From NCBI RefSeq assembly GCF_009708075.1, contig NZ_WMBT01000003.1, positions 310,001-374,000 of the forward strand: a stretch of 64,000 bases of DNA. Reading direction: 5' to 3'. A program made the translations under genes and the position numbers. This DNA comes from Paracoccus lichenicola (lineage in GTDB: Bacteria > Pseudomonadota > Alphaproteobacteria > Rhodobacterales > Rhodobacteraceae). Below are positions 18,889 to 27,803 of the stretch, in pieces. The notes under the pieces were generated by a model that was not told the DNA's origin, did not search any database, and saw nothing but the letters and a program-made list of their open reading frames with translations. Each line of letters starts with the position of its first letter. Position 1 is the first letter of the stretch.

Positions 18889-19346
18889 CGGATCTGGACG
18901 CGACCGACCTGGCGATCCTGCGCATCCTGGCCGCTGATGCCACCAAAAGCGCGGCCGAAGTGGGTCGGGTCATCGGCATCGGCCAGCCCGCCGCCTGGCG
19001 CCGCATCAGGCGGCTGTCCGATGCCGGCATCCTGGCCGGGCGGCGGGTGATCGTGGACAATGCCGCCCTGGGCTTTGGCGTCACGGTCTTCCTGGGCATC
19101 CGCTTGGCCGCCAAGGGCCGCACGTCGCTCGAGGATTTCGAGCGCGCCGTGACCGCCATCCCCGAGGTGCAGACCGTCCAGCACGTGCTGGGCCAGTTCG
19201 ATTACCGGTTGCGCATCACCGCCCGCGACATTTCCGATTTCGAACGCATCCTGCGCCGCCGCATCATGACCCTGCCCGGCGTGGGTCAGGTCGAGGCGAA
19301 CGTCATGCTGTCCGAGGAACGACGACCGGGACCGCTGGGCGGTTGA
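18885..19346 (+). CDS. Lrp/AsnC family transcriptional regulator (second of the pair)
   Basis: This 153-residue paralogue of the preceding gene has a winged helix-turn-helix (LDATDLAILRILAADATKSAAEVG, then AAWRRIRRLSDAGILAGRR) and a RAM domain (GVTVFLGIRLAAKG..., VQTVQHVLGQFDYRLRITARDI). The GTG start at 18885 is chosen because it overlaps the first regulator's stop and gives a normal length. Both paralogues share a WRR recognition-helix feature but differ widely elsewhere, so the duplication is old. The neighbouring ilvC suggests branched-chain amino-acid control. Confidence 0.86.
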
Positions 19347-19395
19347 AGCGCGTTCCCTCTGGCCCCGTCCCCCATCCCGCGCTACAGATTCCCTC

Positions 19396-20622
19396 ATGCA
19401 AAAGATCACCCTTCCCGAACGGCCCCATTGGCGCGACACCGCAAAAGAGGTGGGCTTCACCTTCGCCGACATGCATGGCGAGCCTTACTGGGACGAAACC
19501 TCGGCCTACCAGTTCACGCTGCGGCAGATCGAGGACGACATCGAGGATCCCTCATCGGACCTGCACGCGATGTGCCGCGATGCCGTGGCCGAGATCGTCG
19601 CCAGCGAACGGATGATGGACCGGCTGGGCATCCCCGCGCAGCACCGCGACCTGATCTCCGACAGTTGGCGCAGGAACGAGCCGGAAATCTATGGCCGCCT
19701 GGATCTGGCCTATGACGGCACCGGTCCGGCGAAGCTTCTGGAATATAACGCCGACACGCCGACGGCGCTGTACGAAAGCGCGGCCTTCCAGTGGCAATGG
19801 CTGGAGGATCAGTTGGCCGCAGGCGTGCTGCCGCGCGGGGCCGACCAGTTCAACGGCATCCACGAGGCGCTGGTCGAACGCTTTCGCGCGCTGTTCGACC
19901 GGAACACCGACATCCACTTCACCGCCGTGGCGAACAACCCCGAGGATTACGCCACCGTCGAGGCCATGGCCTGGGCCGCGCGAGAGGCCGGGATGGGCGC
20001 ACATTACAGCGACCTGGACAAGCTGGGCGTTACCAAGCAGGGCCAGTTTGTGGATGACCAGGACCGGGTGATCGGCACGCTGTTCAAGCTGTATCCGTGG
20101 GAGGATCTGCTGCGCGACGATTACGCGCGCCATATCCGGGGATCGGGTTGCCTGTTCCTGGAACCCGCCTGGAAGGCGCTGGTGTCGAACAAGGGGATCC
20201 TGCCCGTGCTGTGGCAGATGTTCGAAGGCCATCCCAACCTGCTGCCTGCCTTCTTCGCCGACGACGTGGCCGATGCGCTTGTCGCGGGCGGGCGTCCGGT
20301 GCCTGCCGTGGCCGACGCCTTCGGCAAGGTTGCCGACCAGTTCAAGCGCGGCCATGTGGTCAAGCCGATCTTTTCGCGCGAAGGCGCGGGCGTCAGCATC
20401 GTCGAGGCTGGCGAAGTGACCGAAGCCTCACCAAATACCGATTATGACGACCATCCGCGCATCGTCCAGGCCTATGCGGCCCTGCCCGACTTTGACGGCT
20501 TCCGGCCCATCGTCGGCGCCTGGATCGTGGGCGATGCTTGCGTGGGCATGGGGTTGCGAGAGGACCGGGCGCGCATCACGCAGGACTTGTCGCGCTTCAA
20601 GCCGCATTTCATCGCGGGCTAA
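19396..20622 (+). CDS. ygiC: Glutathionylspermidine synthase-family ATP-grasp protein (YgiC-like)
   Basis: The 408-residue protein resembles the synthetase half of glutathionylspermidine synthase, as do YgiC and YjfC. Typical parts are the N-terminal region (ERPHWRDTAKEVGFTFADMHGEPYWDE), YNADTPTALYESA, and the C-terminal ATP-grasp region (KPIFSREGAGVSIVE, then PIVGAWIVGDACVGMGLRED). It lacks the amidase domain of true Gsp. The natural substrate of YgiC proteins is not established; a peptide or amine ligase role is inferred. A ygiB-like lipoprotein gene follows after 12 bases, the usual partner. Confidence 0.87.
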   Translation: MQKITLPERPHWRDTAKEVGFTFADMHGEPYWDETSAYQFTLRQIEDDIEDPSSDLHAMCRDAVAEIVASERMMDRLGIPAQHRDLISDSWRRNEPEIYGRLDLAYDGTGPAKLLEYNADTPTALYESAAFQWQWLEDQLAAGVLPRGADQFNGIHEALVERFRALFDRNTDIHFTAVANNPEDYATVEAMAWAAREAGMGAHYSDLDKLGVTKQGQFVDDQDRVIGTLFKLYPWEDLLRDDYARHIRGSGCLFLEPAWKALVSNKGILPVLWQMFEGHPNLLPAFFADDVADALVAGGRPVPAVADAFGKVADQFKRGHVVKPIFSREGAGVSIVEAGEVTEASPNTDYDDHPRIVQAYAALPDFDGFRPIVGAWIVGDACVGMGLREDRARITQDLSRFKPHFIAG

Positions 20623-20634
20623 GGGAGGAAGGCC

Positions 20635-21210
20635 ATGAGGAAACGTTCCAGGACCGTCGCGCTGAGCATCCTGGGTGCCGCCAGCTTCGCCATCGCCGGC
20701 TGCCGCGAGGAACAGGTCGAGGCCCAGGCCTTTCCCAATCTGGACGCCTGCCTGACTGCCGCCGACGAAGGCGGGCTGTTCACCGCCGACGAATGCCGCC
20801 AGTCCTTCGCCGAGGCCGAACAGCTGCACGTCGAATCCGCCCCCCGCTATGACAGCCTTCAGGTCTGCGAGGAACAGCACGGCGTCGGCAATTGCGGGTC
20901 CGAGGCGCAACAGACCGGCGGCGGCGCGGGCGGCATCTTCATGCCGCTGCTGGCGGGATACCTGATCGGGTCCATGCTGGGGGGCGGCGGATTGTCGCGG
21001 TCCCAGCCGATGTATCGCACGCCCCAGGGCGGCTATACCAATGCCGCGCGCACCAGCACGTTTTCCTCCAACACGGGCCGGGCCGCGCTGAACAGCAGCC
21101 AGTTCGCCCGGCCCGCCGCGACCGCGGGCCAGGCGCCGATGTCGCGGGCCACCGCGGCCTCTCGCGGGGGGATCGGGGCGACCGGCGGCAGCCGCAGCTT
21201 TGGCGGTTGA
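20635..21210 (+). CDS. ygiB: YgiB/DUF1190 family lipoprotein
   Basis: The 191-residue product begins with a lipoprotein signal (RSRTVALSILGAASFAIAGC, lipobox IAGC with the modified Cys near residue 23). DUF1190 follows, with conserved cysteines (LDACLTAADEG, ADECRQSF, QVCEEQHGVGNC), a hydrophobic Gly-rich segment (IFMPLLAGYLIGSMLGGGG) and a low-complexity Ser/Ala/Gly tail ending in SRSFGG. Function unknown. It is probably exported and acts near the envelope, paired with the YgiC-like enzyme upstream. RBS GGGAGGA is present. Confidence 0.84.
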   Translation: MRKRSRTVALSILGAASFAIAGCREEQVEAQAFPNLDACLTAADEGGLFTADECRQSFAEAEQLHVESAPRYDSLQVCEEQHGVGNCGSEAQQTGGGAGGIFMPLLAGYLIGSMLGGGGLSRSQPMYRTPQGGYTNAARTSTFSSNTGRAALNSSQFARPAATAGQAPMSRATAASRGGIGATGGSRSFGG

Positions 21211-21283
21211 CCCGTCACGGATTTGAGGGAACCCTGCCCGGGCCGGGGCGTCTTGCCCCTGTCCCTTGTCAGGAGTGCTGCCC

Positions 21284-22189
21284 ATGTTCCGTTTCGCCCC
21301 GCTTGTCGCCACCCTGCTGATGGCGGCAACGCCCCTGGCCGCGCAGGACATCGTCGTGTCCTCGAAGATCGACACCGAGGGCGGGCTTCTGGGCAACATG
21401 ATCCTGCTGGCGCTGCGGGACGCCGGGCTGCCGGTGCAGGACCGGCTGCAACTGGGCGGCACGCCGATCATGCGCGACGCCATCGTGGCGGGCCAGATCG
21501 ACATCTATCCCGAATACACGGCCAACGGCGCCTTCTTCTTCAACGAGGGGGACAGTCCGGTCTGGAAGGACGCGGCCCAGGGCTATGCCCGCGTGGCGGA
21601 ACTGGACAAGCAGCAGAACGACATCGTCTGGCTGACCCCCTCGCCCGCCAACAACACCTGGGCCATCGCCCTGCGCCAGGACGTGGCCGAGCAGAACGGC
21701 CTGACCACCATGTCGCAGATGGGGGCATGGATCGCGGGCGGGGGGCAGGTGAAACTGGCGGCCTCCAGCGAATTCGTGACCTCGCCCGCGGCCCTGCCCG
21801 CCTTCCAGCAGACCTATGGCTTCACCCTGACCCCCGACCAGCTTGTGCAGCTTGCGGGCGGCGACACGGCGGCGACCATCGCGGCGGCGGCGCAGGGGAC
21901 CTCGGGCGTGAACGCGGCGATGGTCTATGGCACCGACGGCGCGATCGCCGAGGCCGGGCTGCTGGTGATGGAGGACGACAAGGCCGTCCAGCCCGTCTAT
22001 CAGCCCGCCCCCATCGTCCGCGCCCCGGTGCTGGAGGCGCATCCGCAGATTGCCGAAGTGCTGGAGCCGATCTTCGCCTCGCTGACGCTGCAAACGCTGC
22101 AAACGCTGAACGGCCGCATCCAGGTCGGGGGCGAGCCTGCCGCCGCCGTCGCCCAGGACTACCTGACGCAGGCGGGCTTCCTGGACTGA
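21284..22189 (+). CDS. yehZ: YehZ/OsmF-type ABC transporter substrate-binding protein
   Basis: This 301-residue periplasmic binding protein has a signal peptide (1-22, ...LAAQ) and the OpuAC-like fold typical of the glycine betaine/choline family (VVSSKIDTEGGLLGNMILLALRDAGLPV, then MRDAIVAGQIDIYPEYTANG). The start at 21284 follows AGGAG. It begins a four-gene set in the same order as E. coli yehZYXW. That E. coli system binds betaine with low affinity, so the exact ligand here is uncertain. Confidence 0.88.
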   Translation: MFRFAPLVATLLMAATPLAAQDIVVSSKIDTEGGLLGNMILLALRDAGLPVQDRLQLGGTPIMRDAIVAGQIDIYPEYTANGAFFFNEGDSPVWKDAAQGYARVAELDKQQNDIVWLTPSPANNTWAIALRQDVAEQNGLTTMSQMGAWIAGGGQVKLAASSEFVTSPAALPAFQQTYGFTLTPDQLVQLAGGDTAATIAAAAQGTSGVNAAMVYGTDGAIAEAGLLVMEDDKAVQPVYQPAPIVRAPVLEAHPQIAEVLEPIFASLTLQTLQTLNGRIQVGGEPAAAVAQDYLTQAGFLD

Positions 22190-22194
22190 TCCCT

Positions 22195-23334
22195 GTGGCG
22201 CGCCTTCAGCCGCCCGCCGTCCTGTTCGCCCTGATCGGGCTGGCGGGGCTGGCGCTGCCGCTGGTGCAGTTCAAGCCGAACCGGATCGTCCCGGGCGAGG
22301 GGGTCGGTCTTTTGGCGCTGCCCCAGGGTCTTGCCATAACGGGCGCGGTGGCCGTTGTCCTGATCGCCGCCTGCGCCCCGCGCTGGCCTGCCGCGCTGCG
22401 GCTGGCGGTCGCGGCGGCGGGGCTGGCCGGGGTGATCCTGTCGCTGGGCGCGGCGGCGGCGCATCTCGTGCCGCCGGGCAACGCCCTGGCCCGTGTCGCC
22501 CCTGCCTCGGGCTTCTGGCTGTTGCTGCTGGCCTTCGGGTTGATGGGGACCGATGCGGTGAACCGGCTGAAACCGGGCCTGGCGCTGCGCTGGCAGATGC
22601 TGGCGGGCGCGCTGGCGCTGGCGGCGGCGATCCTCGTCTCGGGCGCGCTGGACGGCGTTTCGGTGATGCGCGAATATGCCAGCCGTCGCGACCTGTTCGG
22701 GCGCGAGGCGCAGGCCCATCTGGCGCTGGCCTTCGGATCGCTGGGGCTGGCGCTGATCGTCGGCATCCCGGCAGGCATCGCGATCTTCCAGGCGCCACGC
22801 CTGCGCGGGCCGGTTCTGGGCGTGCTGAACATCCTGCAGACCATCCCCTCGCTGGCGCTGTTCGGGATCATGATCCCGGTCCTGGGCTGGGTGGCCGCGA
22901 CGGTGCCGGGCGCGGCGCGGGCGGGCGTGTCGGGCATCGGCGTCTTTCCGGCGCTGGTGGCGCTGTTTCTGTATTCCCTGCTGCCGGTCGTGTCGAACAC
23001 GCTGGCGGGGCTGTCGGGCGTGCCCGCCGCCACGCGGGACGCGGCCATCGGCCTGGGCATGACGCGGGCGCAGGTGCTGGCGCAGGTGCTGGTGCCGCTG
23101 GCGCTGCCGGTGCTGCTGGCCGCGGTGCGGATCGTGCTGGTCCAGAACATCGGCCTTGCGGTGATCGCCGGGCTGATCGGGGGTGGCGGCTTCGGCACCT
23201 TCGTCTTTCAGGGGCTGAACCAGACGGCCATGGATCTGGTCCTGCTGGGGGCGTTGCCGACCATCGCGCTGGCCCTGGTCGCCGGGATCGCGCTGGACCT
23301 GCTGGTCCAGGGCGCGCGCCGGGTTCCGGCATGA
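22195..23334 (+). CDS. yehY: YehY-type ABC transporter permease
   Basis: The 379-residue permease has an N-terminal extension with several transmembrane segments (about residues 5-150) before the standard permease domain (about 170-375), as in YehY. The permease motif is seen around GLGMTRAQVLAQVLVPLALPVLLAAVRIV. The GTG at 22195 starts a frame five bases after yehZ and gives the expected length. It overlaps the ATPase gene by four bases. Confidence 0.86.
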   Translation: MARLQPPAVLFALIGLAGLALPLVQFKPNRIVPGEGVGLLALPQGLAITGAVAVVLIAACAPRWPAALRLAVAAAGLAGVILSLGAAAAHLVPPGNALARVAPASGFWLLLLAFGLMGTDAVNRLKPGLALRWQMLAGALALAAAILVSGALDGVSVMREYASRRDLFGREAQAHLALAFGSLGLALIVGIPAGIAIFQAPRLRGPVLGVLNILQTIPSLALFGIMIPVLGWVAATVPGAARAGVSGIGVFPALVALFLYSLLPVVSNTLAGLSGVPAATRDAAIGLGMTRAQVLAQVLVPLALPVLLAAVRIVLVQNIGLAVIAGLIGGGGFGTFVFQGLNQTAMDLVLLGALPTIALALVAGIALDLLVQGARRVPA

Positions 23335-24251
23335 TCGAGATCCGCAACCTGACCCGCCTTTACGCCGGGATGCCGGTGGTGGACGATGTCAGCCTGACCG
23401 TGGAGCGGGGACAGCTTCTGGTGCTGGTCGGCACCTCGGGGTCGGGCAAGACCACGCTTCTGCGCATGATCAACCGCCTGGTCGAGCCGTCGTCGGGCCG
23501 CGTGCTGATCGAGGGCGTGGACACCGCCACCCTGCCCGCCCATCTGCTGCGCCGCCGGATCGGCTATGCCATCCAGGGCCACGGGCTGTTCCCGCACCGC
23601 ACGGTCGCGCAGAACATCGCCACCGTGCCGCGCCTGCTGGGCTGGCCGCGCGCGCGGATTGCCGCGCGTGTCGAGGAACTGCTGGACCTGTTCCAGATGG
23701 ACCCGGCGGCGTTCCGCGACCGGATGCCGCACCAGCTGTCCGGCGGCCAGGCGCAGCGCGTGGGCGTGGCCCGCGCCTTGGCCGCCAGGCCCGACCTGCT
23801 CTTGATGGACGAACCCTTCGGCGCGCTGGACCCGCTGATCCGCGCCAAGGCGCAGGCCGACCTCAAGGACATCCAGCGCCGCCTTGGCACCACGCTGATC
23901 CTGGTGACCCACGACATGGCCGAAGCCGTGGCCCTGGGCGACCGCATCGCCGTCATGGATCACGGCAAGCTGCTGCAGGACGACAGGCCCGCGCGCATCC
24001 TGACCGATCCGGCGACGCCCTTCGTGGCCGACCTGATCGGCACGGCGGACCGGGCGCTGCGGCTGCTGTCGCTGATCCCGGTCGGCGCCATCGCGGTCCC
24101 GGGCGAGGCCGAAGGCGCGCCCATCGCCCCCGGCGCCACCCTGCGCGACGCCCTGGCCGAATGCCTGTGGAGCGGCCGGTCCGCCCTGCCCGTCGAAGGC
24201 GGCGGCGTGGTCACGCTGGACGCCCTGCGCGCGCAGGCCCGCCACCCATGA
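23331..24251 (+). CDS. yehX: YehX-type ABC transporter ATP-binding protein
   Basis: The 306-residue ATPase has Walker A GTSGSGKTT (33-41), the Q-loop in YAIQGHGLFPH, the signature LSGGQAQR, Walker B LLLMDEPFGALDP and the switch His in LVTHDM. The C-terminal part (about 235-306) corresponds to the tandem CBS-like regulatory region of glycine betaine ATPases but is short. It energises the two permeases encoded on each side. Confidence 0.9.
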   Translation: MIEIRNLTRLYAGMPVVDDVSLTVERGQLLVLVGTSGSGKTTLLRMINRLVEPSSGRVLIEGVDTATLPAHLLRRRIGYAIQGHGLFPHRTVAQNIATVPRLLGWPRARIAARVEELLDLFQMDPAAFRDRMPHQLSGGQAQRVGVARALAARPDLLLMDEPFGALDPLIRAKAQADLKDIQRRLGTTLILVTHDMAEAVALGDRIAVMDHGKLLQDDRPARILTDPATPFVADLIGTADRALRLLSLIPVGAIAVPGEAEGAPIAPGATLRDALAECLWSGRSALPVEGGGVVTLDALRAQARHP

Positions 24252-24982
24252 CCGGCCGCATCCTGCTGGCGGGGGCCGGGCTGTTCCTGCTGGGTTTCCT
24301 GGTCTCGCCCGCCAGCTTCGCCCCGCTGTTCCAGCCCTTCACCCGCAACAACGCCCCGGCGATCTATGCGCAGACCAGCCTTCTGTCGCTGACCTTGTCG
24401 CACCTGGCCATCGTGGCGGTTGCCGTCGCGGCCTCGACCGTCGTCGGACTGGCGCTGGCGATCCTGGTCACGCGGCGCGCGGGGCGAGAGTTCCTGCCGC
24501 TCGCCCGCACCGTCACCGCTGTGGGCCAGACCTTTCCGCCCGTCGCGGTGCTGGCGCTGGCGGTGCCGGTCCTGGGCTTCGGCACCGGGCCGACGCTGGT
24601 GGCGCTGTTCCTTTATGGCCTGCTGCCCGTCTTCGAGACGGCGCTGGCCGGGCTGACCGGCCAGCCGCCCGCCATCATTGATGCCGCGCGCGGCATGGGC
24701 CTGACGCCGGGCCAAAGGCTGTGGCAGATCGACCTGCCGCTGGCCCTGCCCCTGCTGCTGGCGGGGATGCGGCTGACCGCCGTGATCTCGCTGGGAACGG
24801 CGACTATCGGATCCACCGTCGCCGCCCGCACCCTGGGCGAGGTCATCATCGCCGGGCTTCTGTCCTCGAACACCGCCTTTGTCCTGCAGGGCGGGTTGGT
24901 CGTGGGCATCCTGGCGGTGCTGATCCACCACGGGTTCCAGGGATTGGAGAACGGTGTGAGGCGGCGGATGGGGCTGGAGTGA
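24248..24982 (+). CDS. yehW: YehW-type ABC transporter permease
   Basis: The 244-residue permease has about six transmembrane helices and the permease cytoplasmic loop (AARGMGLTPGQRLWQIDLPLALPLLLAGMRLT). It overlaps the ATPase gene as ATGA and completes a YehZYXW set with two different permeases. The 215-bp multi-hairpin repeat begins almost directly after its stop. Confidence 0.88.
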   Translation: MTGRILLAGAGLFLLGFLVSPASFAPLFQPFTRNNAPAIYAQTSLLSLTLSHLAIVAVAVAASTVVGLALAILVTRRAGREFLPLARTVTAVGQTFPPVAVLALAVPVLGFGTGPTLVALFLYGLLPVFETALAGLTGQPPAIIDAARGMGLTPGQRLWQIDLPLALPLLLAGMRLTAVISLGTATIGSTVAARTLGEVIIAGLLSSNTAFVLQGGLVVGILAVLIHHGFQGLENGVRRRMGLE

Positions 24983-24984
24983 CC

Positions 24985-25207
24985 TGATTTGGCGAAGGCC
25001 ATCGCCTTCGCCACGTCACAACATCGCAACCGGAACCGCCGGGCTTCAAAGGCCCGGCCAGCGCCCGCCCCGCCCCCAAGCGGGCGCTTCACGCCCCCCC
25101 CTCCTCGGGGCGGGCGCCGGCCTTCCGTGGTCGCAGGGCTTCACCGTCTTTGGTTGCAGCATCGGACAAAGGGCGCGGGAAATGCGATGCATTTCCTGAT
25201 CCCGCCT
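24985..25207 (+). repeat. Multi-hairpin convergent-gene repeat, copy 1
   Basis: This ~220-bp element lies between the convergent genes yehW and glgP. In order it has hairpin 1, GGCGAAGG...CCTTCGCC (24991-25012); hairpin 2, GCCGGGC-TTCAAAG-GCCCGGC (25038-25059); a long GC-rich stem-loop region with GCGCCCGCC and GGCGGGCGC arms (25060-25125); and hairpin 3, GGAAATGC...GCATTTCC, enclosed by GCGGG/CCCGC (25175-25206). Two further copies lie at 42073-42285 (inverted) and 52928-53138. No protein-coding frame is conserved among the three. Confidence 0.85.
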
Positions 25208-25232
25208 TGACAGGTTCCCCTTGACCGCAGGG

Positions 25233-27620
25233 TCAGATCGCCACCGGCAGCACGTTCCAGATGTCGGTCATGTATCCCCGGATCGTCCGGTCCGAGGAGA
25301 AGAACCCCGACCGCGCGATGTTGAGCGCCGCCATCCGGTCCCAGGACGCGCTGTCGCGATAGGCCGTATCGACGCGCCGCTGCGTGGCGAAGTAGTCGTC
25401 GAAATCGCTGGCGACCAGGAAGGGATCGTCGTTCCAGGTCCGGTCCAGCAGCGTGTAATAGCTTTCGGCCCGGCCAAAGCGCCCTTCGGCGATCAGGTGC
25501 AGCGCGGCACGCAGATCCTCGCTTTTCTCGATGGCGCGGCGGGCATGGCCGGGGGTGGCGGTCTCGGCCGCGGCCCCTTCCGCCGTCAGGCCGAACAGGA
25601 AGAAGTTCTCGGTCCCGACCAGCTCGCGGATTTCCACGTTCGCCCCGTCCAGCGTGCCAATGGTCAAGGCGCCGTTCATGGTGAACTTCATGTTGCCGGT
25701 GCCCGAGGCCTCTTTCCCCGCGGTGCTGATCTGTTCGGACAGGTCGGCGGCGGGGATCAGATCCTCGGCCATCGAGACGTTGTAGTTCGGCGGATAGGCG
25801 ATCTGGAGGTATTTCGACGTGACCGGATCGCTGTTGATGGTCGCGGCCACGTCGTTGATCAGGTGGATCACCGATTTCGCCAGCCAGTATGCCGGGGCCG
25901 CCTTGCCGCCGAAGATCTTGATGCGCGGCGTCCAGTCGCCATTCGGATCGTCATGGATGCGCTTCCACAGGGCGATGGCTTCCAGGATGTTCAGAAGCTG
26001 GCGCTTGTATTCGTGGATGCGCTTGACCTGGATGTCGAAGATCGCGTCCGGGTCGGCCTTGATCCCAAGGTTCGCCAGCACGCCGTTCGACAGCCACACC
26101 TTGTTGGCGCGCTTGACCTGGCCAAGCGTCTCGCGGAAGCCCGCGTCCTCGGCATGGGGTTCCAGGCCGCGCAGCTGTTCCAGGTCGGCCGTCCAGCCCT
26201 CGCCGATGGTGTCGTCCAGAAGCTGCGCCAGGCCCGGATTGGCCATGCGCAGCCAGCGGCGGGGGGTGACGCCGTTGGTCTGGTTCACGATCCGGTCGGG
26301 ATGCAGCCTGTGCAGGTCGGCAAAGACCGTGTCCTTGACCAGTTCGGTATGCAGCGCCGAAACGCCGTTCACCTTGCCCGCCATGATGAAGGCCAGCTCG
26401 CCCATGTGCACCTGGTCGTGCCGGACGATGCCGACATGGGGGGGACGGTGGCTGGTCGCGCGGTGATGATCGTCGATCATCTGGATGATCTGCATGTGGC
26501 GGGGCAGCACGCCGCCCAGAAGCCAGGTGGACCACCGCTCCAGCGCCTCGGGCATCAGGGTGTGGTTGGTATAGTTCAGCGTGCGCTGCGCCAGGTCATG
26601 CGCCCCCTCGAAGGACAGGCCGTGGTCGTCCATCAGCAGGCGGATCAGTTCCGGCCCGGCGATCGCGGGATGGGTGTCGTTGAGCTGCATCGCCACCTTG
26701 TCGGGCAGCAGCTGCAGGTCGCCATGTTCCTGCAGGAAGCGCCGCAGGATGTCCTGCAGGGACGCCGCCGTCAGGAAATATTCCTGCTTCAGCCGCAACT
26801 CCTTGCCCGCGTCCGTCGTGTCGTCGGGGTAAAGCACGCGCGACAGGGTGCGGGCCAGGGCCTCGGGTTCCGCCGCCGCCGTGTGGTCGCCCGCGTTGAA
26901 GCGGTGCAGGTCCAGCAGCGTCGTCGGATGCGCCCCCCACAGGCGCAGGGTGTTGGCCCAGTGGCCGCCCCAGCCGACGACCGGCGTGTCATAGGCGCGC
27001 GCGATCACGCTTTCGCCGGGATGCCAGACGGCCCGGCCATCGACGGTTTCGACATGCCCCTTGAAGCCCACCTCGTAGCTGTAGTCGAGCTTGACGAATT
27101 CCCAGGGGTGGGGCTGGTTCAGCCAGTCCTCGGGCGTCTCGACCTGCTGGCCGCCCTCGAACCGCTGGCGGAACAACCCGTGTTCATAGCGGATGCCATA
27201 GCCGAAGGCCGGGCATTGCAGCGACGACAGCGATTCCATGAAGCAGGCCGCCAGCCGCCCCAGGCCGCCGTTGCCGAGCGCGGCGTCGGGTTCGTTGTCC
27301 AGGATTTCCTGCCGGTCGAGACCCAGCATCCGCAGCGCCTCCTCCATGGGCCTTTCCAGCCGCAGGTTGATGATCGCGTCATCCAGGATCCGCCCGATCA
27401 GGAATTCCATCGACAGATAGCAGACGCGCTTGGCCCCCTGGTCGCGCGCGGCGCGGAAGGCATCGACCCAGGTTCCCGCGATCAGGTCGCGCACCGCATA
27501 GCTGACGGCCAGCCGCCAGTCGAAGGTCGTGGCGAATTCCGCCCCGCGCCCCTGGCTGTGGGTCAGGTGGTGGAGGATCTGGTCGCGCAGGGCCAATGCC
27601 GTCGGAGGAGTTTTCAACAT
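25233..27620 (-). CDS. glgP: Glycogen/starch phosphorylase
   Basis: GlgP releases glucose-1-phosphate from the non-reducing ends of glycogen. The protein of about 795 residues carries the pyridoxal-phosphate lysine in GKEASGTGNMKFTMNGALT, the GGLGRLAACFMESL segment and PGHARRAIEKSED-type phosphorylase features. I place the start at 27620 (MLKTPPTAL); a start at 27653 adds 11 residues and lacks an RBS. It is the last gene of the glg operon, separated from glgX by 183 bases in which I see no gene, only GC-rich inverted repeats. Confidence 0.95.
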   Translation of the reverse strand: MLKTPPTALALRDQILHHLTHSQGRGAEFATTFDWRLAVSYAVRDLIAGTWVDAFRAARDQGAKRVCYLSMEFLIGRILDDAIINLRLERPMEEALRMLGLDRQEILDNEPDAALGNGGLGRLAACFMESLSSLQCPAFGYGIRYEHGLFRQRFEGGQQVETPEDWLNQPHPWEFVKLDYSYEVGFKGHVETVDGRAVWHPGESVIARAYDTPVVGWGGHWANTLRLWGAHPTTLLDLHRFNAGDHTAAAEPEALARTLSRVLYPDDTTDAGKELRLKQEYFLTAASLQDILRRFLQEHGDLQLLPDKVAMQLNDTHPAIAGPELIRLLMDDHGLSFEGAHDLAQRTLNYTNHTLMPEALERWSTWLLGGVLPRHMQIIQMIDDHHRATSHRPPHVGIVRHDQVHMGELAFIMAGKVNGVSALHTELVKDTVFADLHRLHPDRIVNQTNGVTPRRWLRMANPGLAQLLDDTIGEGWTADLEQLRGLEPHAEDAGFRETLGQVKRANKVWLSNGVLANLGIKADPDAIFDIQVKRIHEYKRQLLNILEAIALWKRIHDDPNGDWTPRIKIFGGKAAPAYWLAKSVIHLINDVAATINSDPVTSKYLQIAYPPNYNVSMAEDLIPAADLSEQISTAGKEASGTGNMKFTMNGALTIGTLDGANVEIRELVGTENFFLFGLTAEGAAAETATPGHARRAIEKSEDLRAALHLIAEGRFGRAESYYTLLDRTWNDDPFLVASDFDDYFATQRRVDTAYRDSASWDRMAALNIARSGFFSSDRTIRGYMTDIWNVLPVAI

Positions 27621-27803
27621 CAAGCCTCGCAGGGGCGGAAAAAAGGGGGACATTCGGGCGATGGCGCCGGGGCGATGCCGCCGCCGGGCCGGTTTTTGTT
27701 GCCAGCTTTCGGGGCGGTTGAAAAGGCCTTGCCTGATTCCCTGCCGCCGCGTCTTGCGGCTGCCTGCCTGGCGGATGCCCTGCCCCTTCCGAAAGCCTGC
27801 AAG

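Noticed and set aside
24983-25232. The three large repeats as insertion sequences or MITEs
   Set aside because: I found no terminal inverted repeats framing the whole element, no target duplications and no transposase; hairpins are internal. A non-autonomous mobile origin is not excluded.
27621-27803. A small gene between glgX and glgP
   Set aside because: Short frames there have no ribosome-binding site or recognisable domain; the gap is better explained as an intergenic GC-rich region.
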